Of a stretch of 64,000 nt of DNA, positions 57,151 to 64,000 are shown piece by piece. The DNA is from Anaerolineae bacterium (GTDB lineage Bacteria > Chloroflexota > Anaerolineae > Promineifilales > Promineifilaceae). How positions within the stretch are numbered: the first letter of the stretch is position 1; each line of letters starts with the position of its first letter. Under the pieces are notes generated by a model. The model made no database searches, was not told the origin of the DNA, and saw only the letters and a list, made by a program, of their open reading frames with translations. The translations under genes and the position numbers were made by a program. The stretch spans positions 62,001 to 126,000 of the forward strand of contig JAHDWK010000008.1 in NCBI GenBank assembly GCA_023382655.1, given 5' to 3'.

Positions 57151-59436
57151 TTAAATGAACAATTTAAGATGTCCGGTTTGTTGTGTCCAATGGGTTAAAT
57201 TCTGCCTGATCAACGCCTGCGCCTGCTCATCACGCAGCCGCTCGGCCTCTGCCAACGCGGTCTGTAAAAAGTGGCCAGCCGCTGCCCCTTGCCCTGCCGC
57301 AAAAGCGGCCACCCCCAGATTGTTGGCTAACAACATCAAGCCCTTGTGGAATCCCAGCCGCTGCGCCAGGGCATACCCTTCTTCAAATAATTGTCTGGCC
57401 TGTGCCTGTGCCCCTTGCAGATGATACAAAGCGCCCAGACTCTTAAAAAACATCACCGATTGGGCTTCGTTCTGCTGCGCCTGCGCCAAAGCCAGTCCTT
57501 CCTGGTAATGGTGTGCTGCTGCTTCATCATCCCCCTCTTGCAAGGCCAATATGCCCAACTCCTCCAGCACAATGAGCAAACTATCCGTCACCTTCGTCTG
57601 GCACGCCAGTGGCAACGCCTCCGTCAGCAGCGATTTGCCTTGGGCAAAGTTCCCCAAACAGTTTTGCACCACACCCAACTCCGTTAGCAACTGGGCTTCC
57701 AGAGCCATGTCTTGCTGTTGGCGGGCCAACAACAGCCCGGCGCGTAGATGATTCTCCGCTTCGCCTAGCTGATGATGTTCGCGGGCAACCTGCCCCAACC
57801 GCAACAAAACCCAACAACGCCCGGCCACATCATCCGCTGTCTCGATGACGGTCTGCGCCTGCGTGAGATATTGCACAGCCAGGGCATGTGCCCCCCGCGT
57901 GAGCAGGGAGGGCATGAGGGCGTCCATCATCTGGCGCAACGGCCGTATCCATTCCCGCGTTACGGCCGTTTCCCACGCCACCTGAATATGCCCCATCTCC
58001 TGAGCCACCGCACCGGGCAGGTAACGCCGCGCCACCAAAAACGCCACCCAATAGGCCACCAGCCGTTCGGCCAACCCATCCGGCGGTGGCAATTCACAGG
58101 CAAAATCATGCAGCAGGGGGTGGAGAGTGTAACGGCCGTCTGCCCTGGATTGCACCAACGACAGGCTAAACAACTGCCGCAACCCATCTACGGCCGTATC
58201 CTCTTCCAGCCCGGTCAGCGCCGCCACTGCCTCGGCCGCAAAATCCTGTCGCCCCAATGCCCCCGCCGCCGCCAAAAGCAGCCGCCCGACATCATCCAAC
58301 CACGCATAACTCATCTCAAAGGAGCGGCGCACGTTTTGTGTTTCATAACGCAGCGATTGAAGCCGTTGGCTGACACGCCGCAGCCGCTCGCCAAACTGAG
58401 CCGTCTGCCAGCCCGGTTCATACGCCAGACGGCTGGCCGCGATGGCCAATGCCAGCGGCAAATGCCCCAGTTCATCGGCGATTTGTGCCAGCAGTTCCCG
58501 CTCCGCCTGCACGCGAGTTTGCCCCAAAATCTGGGCAAACAGGGCCAGCGAGGTGGCCGCGTCGGGGGCAAACGGCCGTAGCTCCACCCGTTGCGCCCCG
58601 GCCAAAATAGACAAATCCTGCCGCCGTGTTGTCACCAGCACGGCACAGCGCCCGGTAGGGGGCAGCAGCAGCTCAATTTGGGCGCTGGTCTGGGCATTGT
58701 CCAGGACGATGAGGGCATGTCGGCTGCTCAGGATGTCCCGCACCACCCCGCTGCGGCTGGCTACATCCAGGCAGTTGCTGACATCTCGTTGATAGGCAGC
58801 GGCAAAGGCCGCCAAAATAGACATGGTGTCAGAGCTATCTAACCTGGCCCACAGCACTCCGTCGGCAAAGTGGTGGCGCAGGTCATAAACCACCTGGGCC
58901 GCCAGGCTGGTTTTGCCCACTCCGGCCATGCCGTGCAGGCACCACACGGCCGTCTGTCGTTCTTGGGCCAGCCCCCTGACCAATGCGGACCGCTCGGCTT
59001 CGCGCCCCACAAAATAAGGCAGCAGGGGGACAGCCTGAAAGGGTGGTTCGGTGGGGGTGGGTACAGCCGTTTGCCAGAATGTCAATGCCTGCTGCACTCG
59101 CGCGGGGGCGGGCTGGTTGCGTAGGGCCGGGAGCGAGGGCTGCCCGGCGGCAGCCAATAACTGATTGGTTTCTGCCTCCGTCAGGCGTAAGGCGGCGGCC
59201 ACTTCCACCAGCCCATGCCACCCTCTGGGGCGGCTCACGCGCCCGTTCAACCAGTTGACGATGGTCATTTTGGGCACAGAAGTGAGCGTGGCTAACTGCC
59301 CCGGTGTGTAGGCAGAACGGGAGACAAAGGTGTTGAATACGGCCGTAAATTGATCTGCGTCACCCATTTTTCTCATCGTTCTGTCTGATTGGTCTTGATT
59401 TGGTACGAATTTGCACCATTTTTTTTGAACCACCAT
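57151..59436 (-). CDS. STAND regulator: XRE-like HTH, NB-ARC ATPase, TPR repeats
   Basis: A protein of up to 761 residues. An N-terminal HTH (YTPGQLATLTSVPKMTIVNW) is followed by NB-ARC: P-loop LHGMAGVGKTSLAAQ, Walker B HALIVLDNAQ, RNBS region LVTTRRQDLSI and ADELGHLPLALAIAA. From residue about 470 to the end are TPRs. STAND proteins switch on ATP binding and often act as regulators or defence sensors. The start is ambiguous: ATG at 59436, 59376 or 59367. It is divergent from the NHL-repeat lipoprotein. Confidence 0.85.
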   Translation of the reverse strand: MVVQKKWCKFVPNQDQSDRTMRKMGDADQFTAVFNTFVSRSAYTPGQLATLTSVPKMTIVNWLNGRVSRPRGWHGLVEVAAALRLTEAETNQLLAAAGQPSLPALRNQPAPARVQQALTFWQTAVPTPTEPPFQAVPLLPYFVGREAERSALVRGLAQERQTAVWCLHGMAGVGKTSLAAQVVYDLRHHFADGVLWARLDSSDTMSILAAFAAAYQRDVSNCLDVASRSGVVRDILSSRHALIVLDNAQTSAQIELLLPPTGRCAVLVTTRRQDLSILAGAQRVELRPFAPDAATSLALFAQILGQTRVQAERELLAQIADELGHLPLALAIAASRLAYEPGWQTAQFGERLRRVSQRLQSLRYETQNVRRSFEMSYAWLDDVGRLLLAAAGALGRQDFAAEAVAALTGLEEDTAVDGLRQLFSLSLVQSRADGRYTLHPLLHDFACELPPPDGLAERLVAYWVAFLVARRYLPGAVAQEMGHIQVAWETAVTREWIRPLRQMMDALMPSLLTRGAHALAVQYLTQAQTVIETADDVAGRCWVLLRLGQVAREHHQLGEAENHLRAGLLLARQQQDMALEAQLLTELGVVQNCLGNFAQGKSLLTEALPLACQTKVTDSLLIVLEELGILALQEGDDEAAAHHYQEGLALAQAQQNEAQSVMFFKSLGALYHLQGAQAQARQLFEEGYALAQRLGFHKGLMLLANNLGVAAFAAGQGAAAGHFLQTALAEAERLRDEQAQALIRQNLTHWTQQTGHLKLFI

Positions 59437-59492
59437 GCCTACCCTTGAGGATGATCTGACCGGATGATAGCAGCATATGGGAGAAAATAAGA

Positions 59493-60620
59493 ATGAAATT
59501 GAACAAACTACTGGTGAAATTCATCTATGGTTATCTGTTGTTAGCTCTGTTGGCAGCGTGCCAGGGCCGCAACCAGGCAACGGCCGTTTTCCAGGAAACG
59601 GCCGTTGCCCAGGCCACCCCCGAACCTGAACCAACAGCCACAGCGACCACAGCAGCAACGGCTACGGCCGCAGCAACTACGGCCGTTCCCCCCACCATGA
59701 CACCTACCCCCACCTACACCGCGACGCCCGCACCGATGGCCACCCAGGAGGCAACCATGACCCCAACCCCAGAACCCACTTTTACCGAACTCTTGATCAT
59801 TAACAATTTGCCTGACCGTCTGAAAGACCCCTACGGTATCGCCGTAGACAGCCAGGATAATCTGTACGTTTTAGATGCGGGCCACGACCGCCTGCTCAAA
59901 TTCAACAGCCAGGGCGAGTTGTTGCAAAGCTGGGAAAACAAAGGCAGCGGTGAAGGCGAGTTTAACTCGATGGGGTTTGGCGGTATTGCCATTGATGGCA
60001 AGGACAACCTGTTCGTGGTGGATAATGGCAATTACCGCATTCAGAAGTTTGACAGCGCCGGTAACTTTGTTACCCAATGGGGCAGTCAGGGGCTAAATAA
60101 TGGTCAGTTCCAACGGGCCATTGGCATTGCCACAGATGCCGCCGGTCATGTGTATGTCACCGACGACGGCCGTCCCGAAATTCAGGTTTTCGACAATGAC
60201 GGCAACTTTTTACACAAATGGGGCAGCCGGGGTGGTGGCGACGGGCAGTTCCGCCATCCCACCGGCATTGCCGTAGACGCCGCCGGTCATGTCTACGTGG
60301 CCGACTACGAAAACAAGCGGGTGCAGAAGTTCGACAGCGCCGGAAACTTTTTGCTCAGTTGGGGGATGACGGTGAACACAACGGGGACGCCAGAGGGGAT
60401 TGCGGTGGATGCTGACGGCCGTGTGTACATCACCGACTATGACCGTGCCCGTGTGGAAATCTACACCGCCGATGGTATTTTTATTACGGCCTGGGAAGGG
60501 GGTGAAAACGGCCGTTTTAACCGCCCCGTCGCCGTGGCCTTTGATTCCACCGGGCACGTCTATGTGAGCAACCAGGCGGGCAATTCGGTGCAAAAATTTG
60601 CACCGCCCCTTTTGCCCTAA
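59493..60620 (+). CDS. NHL-repeat lipoprotein
   Basis: A 375-residue exported protein. The lipobox LLALLAACQ (Cys23) is followed by a Thr/Pro/Ala-rich spacer of about 75 residues, then five or six NHL repeats (PYGIAVDSQDNLYVLDAGHD, GIAIDGKDNLFVVDNGN, GIAVDAAGHVYVADYEN) forming a six-bladed propeller. The stalk suggests it stands off the membrane and binds a ligand or partner. GGGAG precedes the ATG. It is divergent from the STAND regulator. Confidence 0.85.
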   Translation: MKLNKLLVKFIYGYLLLALLAACQGRNQATAVFQETAVAQATPEPEPTATATTAATATAAATTAVPPTMTPTPTYTATPAPMATQEATMTPTPEPTFTELLIINNLPDRLKDPYGIAVDSQDNLYVLDAGHDRLLKFNSQGELLQSWENKGSGEGEFNSMGFGGIAIDGKDNLFVVDNGNYRIQKFDSAGNFVTQWGSQGLNNGQFQRAIGIATDAAGHVYVTDDGRPEIQVFDNDGNFLHKWGSRGGGDGQFRHPTGIAVDAAGHVYVADYENKRVQKFDSAGNFLLSWGMTVNTTGTPEGIAVDADGRVYITDYDRARVEIYTADGIFITAWEGGENGRFNRPVAVAFDSTGHVYVSNQAGNSVQKFAPPLLP

Positions 60621-60635
60621 TCCATAGTCACCCGT

Positions 60636-61514
60636 TCAAGGCGAAGGGGTAAATTTTTCCCAGTCGCTCTGTTCGGGGAAGAGATGCCAGATGTCGGCAT
60701 CGAGAGCGCGGATGTAGGTGTGGTTATAACGGGGATAGGAGGTGCGCTGCACGGCCGTGTCTCCTCCCGCCTCCAAAGCCACCGCCCACCCCAAACGGTC
60801 GCGCACAAAAGGCTGCTCGCGCCACACCAACCCAAATCCGCGCAATGGCTGGTAAAAGCCGGGTGGCGGGATAATGGTGGTGTCGCTTATGATGTCGCCC
60901 GGTTCCCAATCATCTATAAATGCCTGCCACCTGGGAGAAAACACATCATCGTCATACAACACATAGATCAGGTCTTCTTCGCCCACCCAGATCATCCAGC
61001 CATGCTCAAATTGTTGCTCGGCTGCCGGCGACAACAACGCCGCATTTTGGGGGCAAATATCAGGGGCAGGCGCAAAAAACCAGAGGTGTGGGCAGGTTAG
61101 CTCAATTTCCACCGTGGCGCTGGCATATGGTTCACTTTCACCGGAGGCAAACAGCATAAAACGCTCCAGGTTACGCGCCGATTCGCTGATCGTGTAGGGC
61201 ATGGTGCCAGAGATAGGAACGTTCCAAAACTGGCCCAACTGGCCGGTGGGCAGCAGGTGATAGAGGGTAACAGTGATCGCATGGGTGGTGACCCAACTCA
61301 GTTCAATGGTATCGCCAGGGTCGGCAATCTCAACATTGGCTGTAAAGGAAAGGATTTGTGGTGGGGGAAGGGGTTTGGCAATGAGAGGGAGATAGAGGTG
61401 ATGATCGGTTCCCTGCCTTTGCGGTAGTGCCAGAACCCATTGGAACCAGAGGAGAACGAAAAATCCAACCAGAAACAGGTGACTGACTACGTTAGGGACT
61501 ATTCGTTTTTTCAT
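60636..61514 (-). CDS. Exported protein of unknown function
   Basis: A 292-residue protein with an N-terminal signal/anchor (LFLVGFFVLLWFQWVLAL). A beta-sandwich-like part follows (ILSFTANVEIADPGDTIELS, resembling PKD/Ig-type domains). The C-terminal 140 residues are Trp- and acid-rich (WMIWVGEEDLIYVLYDDDV, WQAFIDDWEPGDIISD, and RGFGLVWREQPFVRDRLGWA). Similar LVW...RD.LGWA stretches occur in other Chloroflexota surface proteins, to my recollection, without known function. It is convergent with the NHL gene. Confidence 0.65.
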   Translation of the reverse strand: MKKRIVPNVVSHLFLVGFFVLLWFQWVLALPQRQGTDHHLYLPLIAKPLPPPQILSFTANVEIADPGDTIELSWVTTHAITVTLYHLLPTGQLGQFWNVPISGTMPYTISESARNLERFMLFASGESEPYASATVEIELTCPHLWFFAPAPDICPQNAALLSPAAEQQFEHGWMIWVGEEDLIYVLYDDDVFSPRWQAFIDDWEPGDIISDTTIIPPPGFYQPLRGFGLVWREQPFVRDRLGWAVALEAGGDTAVQRTSYPRYNHTYIRALDADIWHLFPEQSDWEKFTPSP

Positions 61515-61577
61515 GCGGATAGGATACAGCAGACGGCCGTGTTCCCACCATAGACGCCCCGTTAATTCGGCGTTTCC

Positions 61578-62222
61578 TCAATCAGGGAAAACCACATCTT
61601 CCCGCCCCGCCAGCTTCGCCTGAATCCGGTCTACCACAATGTCCAAATGCTGTGGCCGGTTCACAAAGTCCAGGTTCTCACTGGGAATTACCAGCACCGG
61701 GCACAAATCAAAGTGGTACAACCACTCGTCGTAAAACGATTCCAACAGCGAGAGATAATCGGCCGTAATACCACTTTCCATTGCCCGTCCCCGCTGTTGA
61801 ATCCGCGCCATCAGCCCCGATACGGGGCACTTCAGGTAAAGCAACAAATCCGGCCGGGGTAATCCGTTGACAACCAGGTCAAAGGTATGGCGATAGGCGT
61901 GGAAGTCACGTTCCGTCAGGGCGCCCAAATGGTGCAAGGCACGGGCAAAAATGTATGCATCTTCGTAAATGCTGCGGTCAGCAATGGCCGAACGGGTATC
62001 ACCATATAGCTCCAGGTGTTGTCCGGCCCGGTGCCCAATGAAAAAAACCTGCAAATGAAAAGCCCACCGGGCCATGTCAGCATAAAAATCAGGCAAATAG
62101 GGGTTATCGCTCACCGACTCATACCCCACCCGCCAGCCCAGGCGCGACCCCACCCGCTCCGCCAATGATGTTTTACCCGCGCCAATGTTTCCGGCAACTA
62201 ACACAAAATGTTTTGCACTCAT
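61578..62222 (-). CDS. Deoxynucleoside kinase
   Basis: A 214-residue dNK-family kinase, which phosphorylates deoxyadenosine or deoxyguanosine for nucleotide salvage. P-loop VAGNIGAGKTSLAERV, the substrate-site ESVSDNPYLPDFYADM, IADRSIYEDAYIFAR (DRS motif), LLLYLKCPVSGLMARIQQRG and the Arg-rich lid are all present. Length is normal for bacterial dAK/dGK. Confidence 0.92.
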   Translation of the reverse strand: MSAKHFVLVAGNIGAGKTSLAERVGSRLGWRVGYESVSDNPYLPDFYADMARWAFHLQVFFIGHRAGQHLELYGDTRSAIADRSIYEDAYIFARALHHLGALTERDFHAYRHTFDLVVNGLPRPDLLLYLKCPVSGLMARIQQRGRAMESGITADYLSLLESFYDEWLYHFDLCPVLVIPSENLDFVNRPQHLDIVVDRIQAKLAGREDVVFPD

Positions 62223-62298
62223 TCAGATAATTTAACCTGCATTACTGCCCAAGACAATGTTCACAAGCATCTTCGCCCATCATAAATTCCGTGAGAAT

Positions 62299-64000
62299 CT
62301 ATTCATCCGGTGGCCCGGTTGTCGCTGTTGGCGCTGGATCAGTATCTGGTACAGGCGTATCCGTCGGTGGCGCAGGTGTATCTGTTGGTGGCACAGGTGT
62401 ATCTGTTGGTGGTACAGGTGTATTCGTTGGTGGCACGGCCGTATTCGTCGGCGGCACAGGTGTATTAGTAGCCGGGACAGGCGTATTGGTTGGTGAGACG
62501 GCCGTGTTTGTGGCCACCGGTGTATTCGTGGGCCTGGGTGTGTTTGTGGAAGTAGCGCCGGGAGGCGGGGTGTTTGTCACCGTTGGCGGTGGTGGATTGG
62601 TGGCAGTAGCGCCGGGCGGCGGTGGTGGGGGAGCAGGCACATCGGCCGTAGCAGAAGCGACCGTCGTCACCGTGGCTGTTGCCGTCGGTTCACCGGGGCG
62701 CGGCGTGGTGGGACGGCGGGTGTTGGTAGCCGTCGGAGAGGCAGTTTCCGTTTCTGTGGGCACGGCCGTCGCCACCGCTATCAATCCCGGCGCTAAATAG
62801 GCATACATTCCCATGTCAACCGTCTGTATCACCCCCACCACCGGGCAACCGCCACCAAAACAGATACTCTGACCAGAAACCAGATCATGTGGCTCTTCCT
62901 GATATGTCAGGCGGCAGTAATCATCTACTTCCAGACAGGCGACCATAAAAATAAAGGGGTCATCCTGATATTGCACCACCATCAAACCGGGAGTTTCCAA
63001 CCAGGCCTCATCACCAAAGGGATTCGTCACTACCACCCGAATGGCTTCCCCGGCAGGCATTTGTAGCAGCAACAAGCCATTTTCCAGCCTGACGCGCGTC
63101 TCTTCACTGTCTTGTACATCCTGCACGGCCGTCAACTGGGCTTCGGTGTCTCCATCCAAAAATAGTTGAACCTGGGCGGGCAAAATGAGGTTGCTGATAT
63201 TCGGCTGATCTGTGGCATTACGGCCGTTTATCACCGTCAACATGTCCTCAGCCGCAAACTGAATGGTCTCCACTTCTTTCGCCGGTTGCACCTCCCCATC
63301 ACCAATAACCCACTCTGCCCCTTCCGGGCCAGGTTGCAGCAACAATTCAGCGCCTGCCTCAGAGACTGCCAGTTCGGGCACGGCCGTAGCCGTAGGAATG
63401 ATAACCGTCGGTGTTTCGGTGGCGGCTACGGCCGTTACCGGCTCGTCTTGTCCCCCCAAAAGGAGGGCGCCAACCGCCCCAAAACCCAACAACAAAAGCA
63501 AAACCACCGCACCTACCCATACACCACGTGGCAAACTGGCCGTCACCTGACTACCCGGCATCTCCAGCACAATGGCGCTCACATTATCGTCCGCCTGGCG
63601 CGATACCGCCTTTTTCACCAATGCCTGTGCTGCTTTGTCTGCGTGATTCCGCGTGATGATTTGCTCTATTTCGCCCGGCTCCACATAGTGCCCGCTGGCC
63701 TTATAACGTTCCTTGACCAGCCCATCGGAACAGAGCAGTAGCCGGTCATTAGTTTGCAAAGGGAAACCCTGACGGGCGCGCGCCTGTCGTTCCTCTTCGT
63801 CGCCATCAGGGTAAATACCCAGGTCTACTTCCAACCGTTCGCTATAACCAATGGAACGCACCAGTGCCTCGCCTTTCGGGTGGGCAGTAGCATCTTCTGG
63901 CGAAAGATGCCCCAGACGCACCATTTCCCGCGCCCAGGTGTGGTCTACGGTGATTTGTTGGACACGGCCGTCACGCACCAGATACGCCCGGCTGTCCCCC
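62299..64000 (-). CDS. Membrane PP2C-type protein phosphatase with Thr-Pro-rich tail (5' end outside window)
   Basis: The frame is open to the right edge, entering with [11 protein letters not shown], the PP2C metal motif, so the N-terminus lies beyond base 64000. The rest of the PP2C domain follows ([29 protein letters not shown]). Then come one membrane span ([21 protein letters not shown]), an extracellular part of about 230 residues, and a tail of about 90 residues made of [15 protein letters not shown] repeats. PP2C enzymes reverse Ser/Thr kinase signalling; the span and tail could link this to the cell surface. The partner kinase is not in the window. Confidence 0.85.
   Translation of the reverse strand, partial: GDSRAYLVRDGRVQQITVDHTWAREMVRLGHLSPEDATAHPKGEALVRSIGYSERLEVDLGIYPDGDEEERQARARQGFPLQTNDRLLLCSDGLVKERYKASGHYVEPGEIEQIITRNHADKAAQALVKKAVSRQADDNVSAIVLEMPGSQVTASLPRGVWVGAVVLLLLLGFGAVGALLLGGQDEPVTAVAATETPTVIIPTATAVPELAVSEAGAELLLQPGPEGAEWVIGDGEVQPAKEVETIQFAAEDMLTVINGRNATDQPNISNLILPAQVQLFLDGDTEAQLTAVQDVQDSEETRVRLENGLLLLQMPAGEAIRVVVTNPFGDEAWLETPGLMVVQYQDDPFIFMVACLEVDDYCRLTYQEEPHDLVSGQSICFGGGCPVVGVIQTVDMGMYAYLAPGLIAVATAVPTETETASPTATNTRRPTTPRPGEPTATATVTTVASATADVPAPPPPPPGATATNPPPPTVTNTPPPGATSTNTPRPTNTPVATNTAVSPTNTPVPATNTPVPPTNTAVPPTNTPVPPTDTPVPPTDTPAPPTDTPVPDTDPAPTATTGPPDE
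62319..62530. repeat. Degenerate hexamer-type coding repeat for the Thr-Pro tail
   Basis: Repeating GGTGGCACAGGTGTATCTGT-like units (minus-strand codons for Pro-Thr-Asn/Asp-Thr-Pro-Val) encode the tail of the PP2C protein. Such repeats vary in number by slippage. Confidence 0.75.

Larger units (their letters stand above)
1..64000. repeat. Highly iterated palindrome ACGGCCGT (about 125 copies)
   Basis: The 8-base palindrome ACGGCCGT recurs through the whole window, about 125 times by hand count, for example at 674-681, 40520-40527, 40535-40542, 59580-59587 and 59598-59605. At this base composition one or two copies would be expected. Most copies lie inside genes in all reading phases, leaving Thr-Ala-Val, Asn/Asp-Gly-Arg or Arg-Pro in the proteins. 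One-mismatch forms such as TCGGCCGT and GCGGCCGT are much rarer. The pattern resembles the HIP1 palindrome of cyanobacteria, with a different core. Confidence 0.9.

Noticed and set aside
62257..62496. A Trp/Arg/Cys-rich open frame on the plus strand
   Set aside because: Antisense reading of the Thr-Pro repeats of the PP2C gene.

Overview
The window is one contiguous piece of a bacterial chromosome with moderately high GC. It is gene-dense and contains no transposase, phage or CRISPR genes. The gene content suggests a Chloroflexota bacterium of the broad Anaerolineae/Ardenticatenia type: a bacterial-type CODH/acetyl-CoA synthase operon, System I cytochrome c maturation, large membrane glycosyltransferase-like proteins, Thr-Pro-linked surface proteins, an XRE/NB-ARC/TPR regulator and a LuxR-kelch protein. 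This placement is inference; no rRNA or ribosomal protein is present to fix it.

Layout. 1-5.2 kb: end of a CtpA-type protease, smpB, a three-part glycosyltransferase/GtrA/HprK-like protein, a methyltransferase and an AEC-family transporter. 5.3-22.9 kb (minus strand): a long Wood-Ljungdahl operon, read from high to low coordinates: HMA-like small protein, CODH (acsA), a fused acetyl-CoA synthase and corrinoid-protein small subunit (acsB-acsD), acsC, CoA-binding protein, small membrane protein, acsV activator, acsE methyltransferase, malic enzyme, a thioredoxin-reductase-like flavoprotein without redox cysteines, a fused MetV-MetF, and two CooC-type ATPases. It covers the methyl-THF to acetyl-CoA half of the pathway; formyl-THF synthetase and FolD/FchA are not in the window. 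23-30 kb: SRPBCC protein, AroQ, membrane protein, MaoC, MenC-like enolase, ProC, Bcp. 30-41.6 kb: cell-envelope and surface genes. 41.6-48.5 kb: cytochrome c maturation (ccmE-F-H-G-I-like) with a multidomain cytochrome c. 48.8 kb: tRNA-Gly(CCC) with promoter and terminator. 48.9-57 kb: MetE-like protein, a complete branched-chain amino-acid-type ABC transporter, protocatechuate 3,4-dioxygenase and a GntR regulator. 57-64 kb: STAND regulator, NHL-repeat lipoprotein, deoxynucleoside kinase and a membrane PP2C phosphatase that runs off the window.

Two genome-wide sequence habits dominate. First, the palindrome ACGGCCGT occurs about 125 times (hand count), roughly once per 0.5 kb and far above chance, in genes on both strands. 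Second, most gene boundaries carry an inverted repeat built from a few short words (for example GTAATCCGT, TGATGCGTGA, AATCTCC, CACAGATT). Stop codons often lie inside these repeats, and several repeat units are also read through in frame inside genes, most strikingly in the linker between the AcsB and AcsD halves of the fused acetyl-CoA synthase.
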